Shown one piece after another: positions 44,680 to 52,812 of a DNA stretch of 64,000 nucleotides. The DNA lies in contig WGLX01000015.1 of the NCBI GenBank assembly GCA_016125355.1, positions 83,044 to 147,043 on the forward strand, given 5' to 3'. Position 1 is the stretch's first letter. Each line of letters begins with the position of its first letter. Made by a program: the position numbers and the translations under genes. This DNA comes from Actinomycetales bacterium (GTDB lineage: Bacteria > Actinomycetota > Actinomycetes > S36-B12). Below the pieces are notes generated by a model, which was given only the letters and a program-made list of their open reading frames with translations, had not been told where the DNA came from and ran no database searches.

Positions 44680-45510
44680 CTACCGCTCCAGCGGGTTCTC
44701 GCGGATCGAGGGGTCCTGCTGGTAGGCACGGAGGAGGCAGAAGATGAAGCCCATCCGCTCCTGGAGGTCCTGCCAGTCGGTGGCGTTGGACGCCCGGGTC
44801 GAGTCGTCGTCCTGGCCGTACGCGGAAGCCAGGCGCGCGAGGTGCTCGTCCTCGAGCGTGACGAGGTCGTCGGGCCATTGACGACCTCGGAGGTAGGCGG
44901 GGCGCGGGACGTCCCGGCTCACGCGGAGTGTGGCGTCGGGCAGGTGGAACTGGATCGCCTGTGACGTCAGGGCGCCGAGCAGCGCACCCCCGGGAACTGC
45001 GTCGTCGATGATCGGGTCCGCGCAGCGCTGCTCGTGGAAGGCGATCTGGACGTTGGCCCGAAGCATCAGCTGCGCACGCTGACGGGCGGTCGTGGTGGCC
45101 CCGTCCGGCGCGGCAAGGCGTGCGTAGCATGCAAAAGCGTCGGCCAGTTCCGCGGTCTCGGCGAGCAGGGGATCCTCTGCCACGTACTGGTCGAGCTCCC
45201 GACCCGCCTGTCCGCCGTCGACCAGGTCGAGGAAGCGGACAAACCGGGGTCCGATGTCCGCGATGATGGCGGAGTTGCCCACCAGCACGGTGTCCATCAC
45301 TGCTCGCGGGGCGTGGCCCTCGCCGCGGATGACGACTCCGGCACTCGCGCTGGCCCACGCGCCGAAGTGCAGCCAGTTGGCATCCCGCGATCCCAGGATG
45401 CCCGCGAGCGCCCGGCTCAAGGAGACGTAGGTCTCGGTGATCGCGCGATTGCGGGCAGCCGCGTCGGGGATCCTCACACTGGTGGCGATCTGCGTGTGGA
45501 GCATCCCCAT
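44680..45510 (-). CDS. Conserved protein of unknown function
   Basis: 276 residues from ATG 45510 (an upstream start at 45549 is possible). It is soluble and mostly helical, with NWLHFGAWASASAGVVIRGE near residue 50 and NSAIIADIGPRFVRFLD following. The C-terminal part has WPDDLVTLEDEHLARLA and WQDLQERMGFIFCLLRAYQQD. I do not recognise the family with confidence. It is convergent with parE and separated from the aldo/keto reductase gene by about 150 bases of open frame or spacer. Confidence 0.7.
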   Translation of the reverse strand: MGMLHTQIATSVRIPDAAARNRAITETYVSLSRALAGILGSRDANWLHFGAWASASAGVVIRGEGHAPRAVMDTVLVGNSAIIADIGPRFVRFLDLVDGGQAGRELDQYVAEDPLLAETAELADAFACYARLAAPDGATTTARQRAQLMLRANVQIAFHEQRCADPIIDDAVPGGALLGALTSQAIQFHLPDATLRVSRDVPRPAYLRGRQWPDDLVTLEDEHLARLASAYGQDDDSTRASNATDWQDLQERMGFIFCLLRAYQQDPSIRENPLER

Positions 45511-45559
45511 CGGTGCAGCATGCCAGCGGTCGGCTCGGGCCGCCCGCATTCAGCGTGAC

Positions 45560-46414
45560 TCAGTCGAAGCGGTGCGTGCCGAGGAAGTGCGTCATCCCGG
45601 GATCCCGGTGGTCGAAGAAGGCTGACTTGCCGGTGTCGAGCTCCGCGATGCGTTCCATGTCGTGATCGGTGAGCGAGAAGGAGAACACGTCCAGGTTCTC
45701 CGCCATCCGCTCGCGGTGCACGGACTTGGGGATGACCACGACCCCGCGCTGCAGCAGCCAGCGGAGGACCACCTGGGCGACGCTGCGGTGGTGCTCCTCG
45801 GCGATGGCCGCCAGCACCGGGTGCGTGAACAGGCCACCGCGGCCCTCGGCGAACGGTCCCCAGGACTCGATCTGGACGCCGAGCTCGGTCATCTGGTCCT
45901 GGTACTCGGCGCGCTGGTAGAAGGGGTGCGTCTCGATCTGGTTGACCGCCGGCACCACCTCGTTGTGGTCGATGAGGTCCACGAGCCGGTCGGGATGGAA
46001 GTTCGACACCCCGATGGCGCGGGTCTTGCCAGCTTCCAGGGAGCGCTGCATGGAGCGCCAGGAGCCGTAGTAGTCGCCGTAGGGCTGGTGGATGAGGTAC
46101 AGGTCGACGTAGTCGAGGCCCAGGCGACGAAGGGAGGCGTCCAGAGCAGCGCCCGCGGCCGCGTCACCGGCGTCCTGCGGCCAGATCTTGGTGGTGACGA
46201 ACAGGTCCTCGCGGGCGATGCCGGCACTGCGGATCGCCCGGCCCACCTCCTCCTCGTTGCAGTAGGCGGCCGCCGTGTCGATGTGGCGGTACCCGACCTC
46301 GAGGGCGTCGGTGACGCAGCGCTCGGTGTCGGCGGGCTCGATCTGGTAGACGCCGAAGCCGAGGATGGGCACCTCGACACCGTTGTTCAGTGTGACGTCG
46401 GGAACAGTGACCAC
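45560..46414 (-). CDS. Aldo/keto reductase (2,5-diketo-D-gluconate reductase type)
   Basis: 284 residues from GTG 46414, with AAGGAG seven bases upstream. The AKR5-like features are [33 protein letters not shown] with catalytic Asp and Tyr, [10 protein letters not shown] with Lys, and [15 protein letters not shown] with His. [13 protein letters not shown] and [14 protein letters not shown] form the NADPH site. It reduces small aldehydes or ketones. It is divergent from the carbonic anhydrase gene and not clearly part of the catabolic island. Confidence 0.88.
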   Translation of the reverse strand: MVTVPDVTLNNGVEVPILGFGVYQIEPADTERCVTDALEVGYRHIDTAAAYCNEEEVGRAIRSAGIAREDLFVTTKIWPQDAGDAAAGAALDASLRRLGLDYVDLYLIHQPYGDYYGSWRSMQRSLEAGKTRAIGVSNFHPDRLVDLIDHNEVVPAVNQIETHPFYQRAEYQDQMTELGVQIESWGPFAEGRGGLFTHPVLAAIAEEHHRSVAQVVLRWLLQRGVVVIPKSVHRERMAENLDVFSFSLTDHDMERIAELDTGKSAFFDHRDPGMTHFLGTHRFD

Positions 46415-46449
46415 GGGTTCTCCTTGCCGGAGGGGCTGTGCTGACAGGC

Positions 46450-46455
46450 TAACCT
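46450..46455 (+). promoter_or_regulatory. Leaderless -10 element before carbonic anhydrase
   Basis: TAACCT ends six bases before ATG 46462, so the transcript probably begins at the start codon. Confidence 0.5.
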
Positions 46456-46461
46456 CGTCGC

Positions 46462-46998
46462 ATGCCCCTGTCGCGCACGGCCACCTTGGAGCCCTTCCCC
46501 GAGGACGCATTCGCCGACGTCCTCGCCGCCAACGGCGAGTATGCACGTGACCACGCGGCCTCCGACCTGACCGGCTGGGCGGCCAAGGGCCTGGCCGTGA
46601 TCACCTGCATGGACTCCCGGATCGACCCCCTGGGCGTGCTCGGCATGCAGGCCGGCGACGCGAAGATCCTGCGCAACGCCGGCGCCCGGGTCACGGAGGA
46701 CGTGCTGCGCACCCTCGTGCTGGCCACCTACCTGCTGGGGGTGCGGCGGGTGCTGATCATGCCGCACACGGACTGCAAGATGGCCAGCGGCGAGGAGGCC
46801 GACGTGCATCAGGCCATCAAGGACGGCTTCGGGGTCGACACCCGCAGTATGGAGTTCCGGACGGTGACCGATCAGCGGTCTGCCCTGATCACCGACGTGG
46901 TGCGGGTGCGGTCGTTCCCCCTGCTGCCGCAGGACCTTGTCGTGGCCGGGGCGATCCTGGACATCCGCAGCGGGCGGCTGCAGCCGCTGGACGTCTAG
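46462..46998 (+). CDS. Beta-class carbonic anhydrase
   Basis: 178 residues. It interconverts CO2 and bicarbonate. The zinc ligands are in [10 protein letters not shown] (Cys and the Asp-Arg pair) and MPHTDCKM (His and Cys), with [17 protein letters not shown] between. The short length matches the compact actinobacterial class. The stop codon is shared, as CTAG at 46995-46998, with that of the convergent Rieske ferredoxin gene. Confidence 0.92.
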   Translation: MPLSRTATLEPFPEDAFADVLAANGEYARDHAASDLTGWAAKGLAVITCMDSRIDPLGVLGMQAGDAKILRNAGARVTEDVLRTLVLATYLLGVRRVLIMPHTDCKMASGEEADVHQAIKDGFGVDTRSMEFRTVTDQRSALITDVVRVRSFPLLPQDLVVAGAILDIRSGRLQPLDV

Positions 46999-47369
46999 CC
47001 GAGGACCTCTCCTCGGGCGTGGGCCAGCAGCACCTCGCGCAGCGACCGCTCGGGCGCGCGCTCGGGCACCTCCACCTCCACCCACTGCTCGGCCGTCAGG
47101 CGGGTTCCGTAGACCTGCACGCGCACGTCGTGACTGCCCTGCTTCTCGCCGTCGTGGAAGCTGAATCGCCACAGGTGGGACGGGCAGATGACGCACCCGT
47201 CCCGGATCACTCCCTCACTCAGGGAGGCGCCGTTGTGCGGGCACACGTCGGAGATCGCGTGCGGCTCGCCGTCGATCTTCGTCAGGCAGATGGCCTGGCC
47301 GTCGAGCACGACCCGCAGGGGTACGGAGTCGTGCAGGTCGTCCAGGTGGACGACCCTGTGGACCTGCAC
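46995..47369 (-). CDS. Rieske [2Fe-2S] ferredoxin
   Basis: 124 residues from GTG 47369, directly after the tautomerase stop (TGACGTG). The Rieske motif is complete: CPHNGASLSEG and CPSHLWRFSF give the two cysteine and two histidine ligands. It is a small soluble carrier like the ferredoxin of ring-hydroxylating dioxygenases. It is the last gene of the minus arm of the catabolic island. I infer it passes electrons to the Rieske oxygenase at 58746-60005. A role as a nitrite reductase small subunit is less likely because no such genes are near. Confidence 0.85.
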   Translation of the reverse strand: MQVHRVVHLDDLHDSVPLRVVLDGQAICLTKIDGEPHAISDVCPHNGASLSEGVIRDGCVICPSHLWRFSFHDGEKQGSHDVRVQVYGTRLTAEQWVEVEVPERAPERSLREVLLAHARGEVLG

Positions 47370-47370
47370 G

Positions 47371-47568
47371 TCAGCCGTTCGGCCGCAGCACCGACACTGG
47401 CACCCCGCCGATGCCCCAGTCATCGGTGCTCACCTCGTAGATGGCCACGCGGATCCGCTCAGGGTCGCCGCCGAGTGCCTCGGCGGTGGCATCCGTCAGG
47501 CCCTTGATGAGGGCGTGCTTCTGCTCGACGGTGCGGCCTTCCATCATCGTGATCTGGATGAACGGCAT
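47371..47568 (-). CDS. 4-Oxalocrotonate tautomerase
   Basis: 65 residues including Met; after removal Pro-1 is the catalytic base. It has PFIQITMMEGRTVEQKHALIKGLTDATAEALG with the active-site arginine downstream in DPERIRVAIYEV. It isomerises 2-hydroxymuconate to 2-oxo-3-hexenedioate in the dehydrogenative branch of the catechol meta pathway. It lies 12 bases after the decarboxylase gene in the same operon. Confidence 0.92.
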   Translation of the reverse strand: MPFIQITMMEGRTVEQKHALIKGLTDATAEALGGDPERIRVAIYEVSTDDWGIGGVPVSVLRPNG

Positions 47569-47580
47569 GCCTGATCCTCT

Positions 47581-48360
47581 CTAGCGGCAGGGGAGTTCGA
47601 CGGAGCCCAGACGATCGAAGCGCGCGACGACGGTGTCGCCGGGAGCCACCGCGACGGCCTCGGTGAGCGCTCCGGCCATGACGATCTGCCCCGCCTTCAT
47701 CCCCTGGCCACGCTCTGCCATTCGGCGGATCATCCAGGCGACGCTGGCTGCGGGATGCCCCAGCACGGCGGCGCCGGCGGCGGTGGCCACCAGCTCGCCG
47801 TTCTTCTCGAAGGCGCAGCCCACGAGCCGGAGGTCGATGCCGCGCGGATCCGTGCCCTGCCCGCCGAACACGAAGCCTGCACAGGAGGAGTTGTCGGCGA
47901 TGACGTCGCTGCCCGTGAATTTGTACCCGGCGAACCGCGAGTCGAGAACGTCGATGGCCGGGAAGACCAGCTCGGTGGCGGCCAGCACGTGGGCGGCCAG
48001 CACCTGCGGACCGGCGAGGTCCTCGCCGAGGAGGAAGGCGATCTCCGGTTCGCAGCGTGGCTGGATGTAGTCGCTGCAGACCAGCGTCTGTCCGGTGTCG
48101 AGCTGCATGTCGTCGGTCAGCCAGCCGTAGAGCGGCTCGGAGACGTTCATCTGCTTCTGCTTAGCGACGCTGGTGAGCCCCAGCTTGGCGCCGATGATCC
48201 GTGCGCCGCCCTCGACCCGGGCGTTGACGACGGCATCCTGCACCTCGTAGGCGGTCGCGGGATCGAGGTCGGGGTAGTCGTCGGTGAGCGGGTGGACGGC
48301 GGTTCGCGTGCGCGCCGCCTCGATCAGGGTGCGGGCGATCTGGTCCTTCGGCAATGACAC
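47581..48360 (-). CDS. 4-Oxalocrotonate decarboxylase / oxopentenoate hydratase family (DmpH-like)
   Basis: 259 residues of the FAH-related hydratase/decarboxylase family: IGAKLGLTSVAKQKQMNVSEPLYGW, RCEPEIAFLLGEDLAGP and the acidic metal site with EIAFLL. SDVIADNSSCAGFVFG and VMAGALTEAVAVAPGDTV are typical. Its pairing with a tautomerase and a second homologue (50344-51147) suggests this one is the decarboxylase, which makes 2-oxopent-4-enoate. It lies two bases after the aldolase gene on the same transcript. Confidence 0.85.
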   Translation of the reverse strand: MSLPKDQIARTLIEAARTRTAVHPLTDDYPDLDPATAYEVQDAVVNARVEGGARIIGAKLGLTSVAKQKQMNVSEPLYGWLTDDMQLDTGQTLVCSDYIQPRCEPEIAFLLGEDLAGPQVLAAHVLAATELVFPAIDVLDSRFAGYKFTGSDVIADNSSCAGFVFGGQGTDPRGIDLRLVGCAFEKNGELVATAAGAAVLGHPAASVAWMIRRMAERGQGMKAGQIVMAGALTEAVAVAPGDTVVARFDRLGSVELPCR

Positions 48361-48362
48361 GG

Positions 48363-49412
48363 TCAGGCCTCCCCGCCGGTCGCCTCGGCCTCGGCATGCT
48401 TGCGGGCGAGTTCGAGGGCGACGTCGATGATCATGTCCTCCTGGCCGCCGACCATCTGGCGTCGGCCGAGTTCGAAGAGGATGTCGGCCTGGGAGACGCC
48501 GTACCGCTCAGCGGCGCGCTCGGCGTGCAGGAGGAAGGATCCGTAGACGCCGGCGTAGCCCAGGATCAGGCCGGCGCGGTCGATGACCTGCGCGCGGGGC
48601 ATGATCGGCCGGACGACCTCCTCGGCGAGGTCCATCAGGGCGAGGGGGTCGACGCCGGTCTCGATGCCGTACTTGCTGGACACGGCAGCGAGGATCTCGG
48701 TGGGGCAGTTGCCCGCTCCTGCGCCGAGGCCGGCGCTGGTGCCGTCGAGGTTCTTGGCGCCGTTCTCGTAGGCGGCGATCGAGTTGGCGACCGCCATGGC
48801 GAGGTTGTTGTGGGCGTGCACGCCGAGGGGCACCTCGAGGGCCTGCACGAGCGCGTCGACCCGGACCTTCATGTCCTCCGTCGTCATGGCGCCGGCGGAG
48901 TCCGCGATGTAGATCGTGTCGGCGCCGTAGGACTGCATCTTCAGGGCCTCCTCGACCAGGCCCTCGGGGGAGTTCATGTGGGCCATCATGAGGAAGCCGA
49001 TGGCCTCCAGGCCGAGGGACTTCGCGACCTTGATGTGCTGCTCGGAGATGTCCGCCTCGGTGCAGTGCGTCGCGATGCGGGCGACCTTGACGCCCATCTC
49101 GTTGATCTCGCGGAGGTCGTCCGCCAGCCCGATGCCGGGCAGCAGCAGGCAGGCGATCTTCGCGTTGGTGGTGACCTCGCAGGCCTTCGCGATCAGCTCC
49201 TTCTCGGGCACGGCGGAGAAGCCGTAGTTGAAGCTGGAGCCGCCGATGCCGTCGCCGTGGGCGATCTCGATGACGGGCACGCCGGCCCGGTCGAGTCCGG
49301 TGACGATCTGGATCACGTCGTCCATCCGGTACTGGTGGCTGATCGCGTGCGAGCCGTCGCGCAGGGTCGAGTCGATCAGGCGGTAGTCGGCTTTCACGGC
49401 TGTGGTGGTCAC
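48363..49412 (-). CDS. dmpG: 4-Hydroxy-2-oxovalerate aldolase
   Basis: 349 residues. A divalent-metal TIM-barrel aldolase that splits 4-hydroxy-2-oxovalerate into pyruvate and acetaldehyde. It has [17 protein letters not shown] at the start, [31 protein letters not shown] and the [13 protein letters not shown] metal motif. The C-terminal region binds the dehydrogenase for acetaldehyde channelling. Its start overlaps the dehydrogenase stop by four bases, fitting the obligate complex. Confidence 0.95.
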   Translation of the reverse strand: MTTTAVKADYRLIDSTLRDGSHAISHQYRMDDVIQIVTGLDRAGVPVIEIAHGDGIGGSSFNYGFSAVPEKELIAKACEVTTNAKIACLLLPGIGLADDLREINEMGVKVARIATHCTEADISEQHIKVAKSLGLEAIGFLMMAHMNSPEGLVEEALKMQSYGADTIYIADSAGAMTTEDMKVRVDALVQALEVPLGVHAHNNLAMAVANSIAAYENGAKNLDGTSAGLGAGAGNCPTEILAAVSSKYGIETGVDPLALMDLAEEVVRPIMPRAQVIDRAGLILGYAGVYGSFLLHAERAAERYGVSQADILFELGRRQMVGGQEDMIIDVALELARKHAEAEATGGEA

Positions 49413-50338
49413 TTGCTCGCTCCCTCGTTCTGGGCGGCCTTGTGGCCGGCGATCGCCTCGCCGACGCGCTGGGCGGCGGCCGTCATGATGTCCAGGTTCC
49501 CGGCGTACGGCGGGAGGTAGTCGCCGGCGCCCTCGACCTCGAGCAGCACCACGGCGCGGTGCGGCACGAGGCCGCCCGGGGTCAGGTAGGGACCCTCCTC
49601 GATCACCGGCTGGTTCTTCAGCCGGTAGCCCGGCACGTACTCCTGCACCGACTTCTCCATCGCGTAGATGGACTCGATCACCGCATCGTGGTCCGTGCCC
49701 TCCGGCAGCCCGCCGAAGACCGTGTTGCGCATCATGATCGGCGGCTCGGCCGGATTGAGGATGATGATCGCCTTGCTGTTCTCCGCGCCCCCGATCTCCC
49801 GCAGCGCGGTCGAGGTGGTCTTGGTGAACTCATCGATGTTCTGCCGCGTGCCCGGCCCGGCCGACTTCGACGCCACCGTCGAGACCATCTCCGCATACGG
49901 CAGGTTCTCCACGGCACGGCGGATCGCATAGACCATCGGCGTCGTCGCCTGCCCGCCGCAGGTGACCATGTTGATGTTGGGCGCATCGAGATGCTCGGTG
50001 AGGTTCACCGCCGCGATCACCTTCGGGCCGATAGCCGCGGGCGTGAGGTCCACCGCGATGATGCCGGCATCCTGATAGGCCTGCGCCTGCGCCTTGTGGA
50101 CGTAGGCGCTCGTCGCGTCGAAGATCATGTCCAGCTCGTCGGCATGGCTCAGGATCCAGTCCGGACCCTCATGCGTGCCCTCGATGCCCATCCGGCGCGC
50201 CCGCGCCAGCCCGTCCGAGGCCGGGTCGATGCCCACCAGCGCCACCAGGTCGAGCGGGCCGTCGAGCTCGCGTGCCTTCAGCAGCTTGATCATCAGGTCG
50301 GTCCCGATGTTCCCGGAACCCAGAATCGCGCAGCGCAT
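49409..50338 (-). CDS. dmpF: Acetaldehyde dehydrogenase (acylating)
   Basis: 309 residues from ATG 50338. It oxidises acetaldehyde with NAD and CoA to acetyl-CoA. [19 protein letters not shown] is the nucleotide fold, [17 protein letters not shown] holds the catalytic cysteine, and [20 protein letters not shown] is conserved. It forms a channelling complex with the adjacent aldolase. Its stop overlaps the aldolase start (ATGA). Confidence 0.95.
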   Translation of the reverse strand: MRCAILGSGNIGTDLMIKLLKARELDGPLDLVALVGIDPASDGLARARRMGIEGTHEGPDWILSHADELDMIFDATSAYVHKAQAQAYQDAGIIAVDLTPAAIGPKVIAAVNLTEHLDAPNINMVTCGGQATTPMVYAIRRAVENLPYAEMVSTVASKSAGPGTRQNIDEFTKTTSTALREIGGAENSKAIIILNPAEPPIMMRNTVFGGLPEGTDHDAVIESIYAMEKSVQEYVPGYRLKNQPVIEEGPYLTPGGLVPHRAVVLLEVEGAGDYLPPYAGNLDIMTAAAQRVGEAIAGHKAAQNEGASK

Positions 50339-50343
50339 CGCCC

Positions 50344-51147
50344 CTACTCTCCCTCGCGTGCCATACGGATCGTGATCGGGCCCAGCCGGTCGAACTCGGC
50401 CCGGAAGACATCGCCCGGAGCGACCGGGACCATCGCGTGCAGCGCACCTGTCATGATCACGCTGCCCGCCGGCAGGGTCACGCCCATGGGTGCGAGGGTG
50501 TTGGCGAGCCAGGCGACGGCGGCGATCGGATCGCCCAGGGCAGCGGCACCGGCACCCGTCGCGACGACCTCGCCGTTCTTCGTGAACACCATGCCCAGCA
50601 AGCGCGGGTCGAACCCGTCGACCGGCACGACCAGCGAGCTCAGCGCGATCGCCCCGTTGCTCGCCAGGTCGGCGACCGTGTCGGCGAGCTTGATCCGCCA
50701 GTCCGCGATCCGCGAGTCCACGATCTCCAGGGCGGCGACCAGGCCCGCCGTGGCGTCGAGCGCCTGCGCCGGCGTGCAGTCCGGGCCGCTCAGGTCCTTG
50801 CCCAGGATCACGCCGATCTCGCCCTCCATCCTCGGGGCGATGAAGCGGTCGACCGGCAGCTCGGCGCCGTCGCGGTAGACCGTGGACGCGAACACCGGCC
50901 CGAAGTCGGGGGAGTCCACCCCCAGCAGCCTCTGCATCGGCGTCGAGGTCAGCCCCAGCTTGTAGCCGATGATCGACTCCCCGTCGTCGAGGAGGTGCTG
51001 GACCAGGTGCTGCTGGATCGCATACCCATCCGGCATGCCGAGATCCGGCAGCGCATCCGTGAACGGCGCGATCGGGGCACGACTCCGCCGCGCCTCGTAC
51101 AGCGCAGCCGCGAACTCGCGTGCCTGCTCGTCGGTGACGATCGTCAT
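50344..51147 (-). CDS. 2-Oxopent-4-enoate hydratase
   Basis: 267 residues from ATG 51147, preceded by GGAGG. It adds water to 2-oxopent-4-enoate to give 4-hydroxy-2-oxovalerate. It has [42 protein letters not shown] with the metal-binding glutamates, and [17 protein letters not shown]. It is paralogous to the 47581-48360 product. Its position just before the dehydrogenase and aldolase genes, and the order hydratase-dehydrogenase-aldolase, support the hydratase assignment. Its start overlaps the IclR stop. Confidence 0.88.
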   Translation of the reverse strand: MTIVTDEQAREFAAALYEARRSRAPIAPFTDALPDLGMPDGYAIQQHLVQHLLDDGESIIGYKLGLTSTPMQRLLGVDSPDFGPVFASTVYRDGAELPVDRFIAPRMEGEIGVILGKDLSGPDCTPAQALDATAGLVAALEIVDSRIADWRIKLADTVADLASNGAIALSSLVVPVDGFDPRLLGMVFTKNGEVVATGAGAAALGDPIAAVAWLANTLAPMGVTLPAGSVIMTGALHAMVPVAPGDVFRAEFDRLGPITIRMAREGE

Positions 51148-51956
51148 GCCCCGGTCCTCCCACTGGTCGTGTCTCGGTACCCGAGCCGGCGGCTGACCGC
51201 CAGCCCCGCCTCGATGGTCGGTCGTGCGAGTCTCCGGAGCGACTCCGGCGTCAGGCGCTGGAGGGGCCCGGCGACGGAGATGGCCGCGATGACCTCGCCG
51301 TAGCCGTTGCGAATCGGGGCCGCCACCGATGCCACTCCGATCTCCACCTCGTTCAGGTTCTCGGCCCATCCGCGGGCACGGACGACCTCGAGCTCACGGC
51401 GCAATCTGGGAATGGACGTGATCGTGAACTCGGTCTTCGCAGTCAACACCCAACCATCGAACAGGGGCTCAAGCTGTTCCGGTGGCTGGAACGCGAGCAG
51501 CACCTTGCCCGTGCTGGTGCAGTACGCGTCGTTCCGGTGGCCGATGCGACCGAAGATGCGCAAGGCCTGGGGGCTGTCCCGGCGCTCGACATAGACGACC
51601 TCGCGGCTGTCGAGGACGGCGACCTGGACGGTCTCGCGGGTGGCGGCTGCGAGCTGGTCGATCACCGGGACGCAGGCATGGTGGAGATCGGTGTGCATCG
51701 CCACGGAGGCCCCGAGCTCGTACATGGCCAGGCCCAGCCGGTAGGCGCCGGTGTGCGGATCCTGCTCGAGGAGCCGCTCCTCGGCCAACGTGGCCAGCAG
51801 TCGATGCGCGGTGCTCTTGCCGATGCCGAGGCGTCGCGACAGCTCGGTGACCCCGAGCTCGCGATTGCCCCGGGAGAACTCCTTCAGCAGGCGCGCGGCA
51901 TTGCGCACGCTGCTGAGTGTCGAATGCGCGCGGGGCGCCGACTCCGCGTCCGACAT
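51144..51956 (-). CDS. IclR-family transcriptional regulator
   Basis: 270 residues from ATG 51956 (GTG 51959 also possible). The N-terminal winged helix has [24 protein letters not shown] and the C-terminal IclR effector domain has [37 protein letters not shown] and [25 protein letters not shown]. IclR proteins often control aromatic catabolic operons. Lying inside the minus-arm operon, it would regulate itself and the divergent dioxygenase genes. Two 19-bp boxes in the intergenic region are its likely sites. Confidence 0.93.
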   Translation of the reverse strand: MSDAESAPRAHSTLSSVRNAARLLKEFSRGNRELGVTELSRRLGIGKSTAHRLLATLAEERLLEQDPHTGAYRLGLAMYELGASVAMHTDLHHACVPVIDQLAAATRETVQVAVLDSREVVYVERRDSPQALRIFGRIGHRNDAYCTSTGKVLLAFQPPEQLEPLFDGWVLTAKTEFTITSIPRLRRELEVVRARGWAENLNEVEIGVASVAAPIRNGYGEVIAAISVAGPLQRLTPESLRRLARPTIEAGLAVSRRLGYRDTTSGRTGA

Positions 51957-52636
51957 CACGAGCCCTCCCGCAGGCGGTCGAGGACGGCGCGGCGCACCTG
52001 GTCCGAGCCCGCATCAGCGTCGTCGCGGAAGGCGCCGGAATCGCCGAGGAGCTCGCGGGCGAGCGCGGTCACCGCACGCGGCAGGCCCGCCACCTCAGCC
52101 CCCTGCATCTGGTCCACGAGGTCACGGTCGTCCGCAAGTGCGCGGATCGATGCGTAGTCACGGCTGGCCGCCGCATGGGAATGGGCCAGTCCCGTCCCCG
52201 CGTGCTGGGCGTGGTGCGGCGTCAGGCCGCCACCCGGTGGGACGCTCATGTGGTAGACGACCGTGCGCACCCCCAGGACGCCGCGGACGTCCTCGGGGCG
52301 GGGCCCGGCCGTCTCGTCGACCCGGTCCAGTGCGGGTACGAGCAGGGGGTCGAAGAAGCGCAGCCGCCAGTGGAGGGGCCCCATCTCGTCGACGATCTCG
52401 ACCTCGTGGCCGGTCGGTGCCGCGAACGGGTCCGCGGTCGCGAGCACGTGCAGGTACCGGGTGCCGATCGCGGCGACCGTGAGGCGGTCGGTCGTCAGCA
52501 GGGGCAGTCGGCCTCGGTCACCGGGGGGCAGCGCATCGGCGACCTCGAGGTACGCCTGGTGGACCGCGCGGACGTAACCGGTCAGCGCCGCGCGCATCGC
52601 CTCGGGGCCGCGGCCCGGGTTCGGTATCTCCGTCAT
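51956..52636 (-). CDS. Unknown protein, first gene of the minus catabolic arm
   Basis: 226 residues. Soluble, no signal peptide or membrane helix. Conspicuous parts are MGPLHWRLRFFDPLLVPALDRVDETAG and VVYHMSVPPGGGLTPHHAQHAGTGLAHSH, a histidine-rich segment near 140-165 that could bind metal. I do not recognise a family. Its stop overlaps the IclR start (TGATG), so it is translationally coupled to the regulator. This suggests a role in sensing or in an early step of the pathway. Confidence 0.75.
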   Translation of the reverse strand: MTEIPNPGRGPEAMRAALTGYVRAVHQAYLEVADALPPGDRGRLPLLTTDRLTVAAIGTRYLHVLATADPFAAPTGHEVEIVDEMGPLHWRLRFFDPLLVPALDRVDETAGPRPEDVRGVLGVRTVVYHMSVPPGGGLTPHHAQHAGTGLAHSHAAASRDYASIRALADDRDLVDQMQGAEVAGLPRAVTALARELLGDSGAFRDDADAGSDQVRRAVLDRLREGS

Positions 52637-52663
52637 CGCTCGGGCATCTCGCTCATCGACGGA

Positions 52664-52692
52664 AAAGTAGCAGTCTGTCCCGCATAGGGGAA
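52664..52692 (-). promoter_or_regulatory. Candidate promoter of the minus catabolic arm
   Basis: On the minus strand TTCCCC (52692-52687) and TACTTT (52669-52664) are 17 bases apart. Box A (52676-52694) overlaps this -35 and the spacer. Confidence 0.5.
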
Positions 52693-52714
52693 CAGTGTCC
52701 TTCCATACGGAACA
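52676..52714. promoter_or_regulatory. Two IclR-like operator boxes, 20 bp apart
   Basis: Box A is TGTCCCGCATAGGGGAACA (52676-52694) and box B is TGTCCTTCCATACGGAACA (52696-52714). Both are 19 bases long, share TGTCC at one end and GGAACA at the other, and start 20 bases apart, about two helical turns. The imperfect dyad resembles sites of IclR-type regulators of aromatic catabolism. Confidence 0.65.
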
Positions 52715-52729
52715 GCCTGGGCCTAACGT
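52701..52729 (+). promoter_or_regulatory. Candidate promoter of the plus catabolic arm
   Basis: TTCCAT (52701-52706) and TAACGT (52724-52729) are 17 bases apart. Box B covers this -35 element, so bound regulator would compete with polymerase or contact it. Confidence 0.5.
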
Positions 52730-52738
52730 CCCGGCATC

Positions 52739-52800
52739 GCGTGACGAAGGTCACGCACCGGCAATCCGATCAACCGGCAATCCGATCACCGGGCAACCCG
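52739..52800 (+). repeat. Dyad and 16-bp tandem repeats in dioxygenase leader
   Basis: GCGTGAC (52739-52745) and GTCACGC (52750-52756) form a 7-bp dyad. It is followed by ACCGGCAATCCGATCA repeated exactly at 52757-52772 and 52773-52788. A third, degenerate copy runs from about 52788 into the ribosome site region. Confidence 0.8.
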
Positions 52801-52812
52801 ATGAGGAGCGGC

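Noticed and set aside
52757-52800. Short tandem repeats considered as a CRISPR remnant
   Set aside because: Repeats are directly adjacent with no spacers and no cas genes are present.
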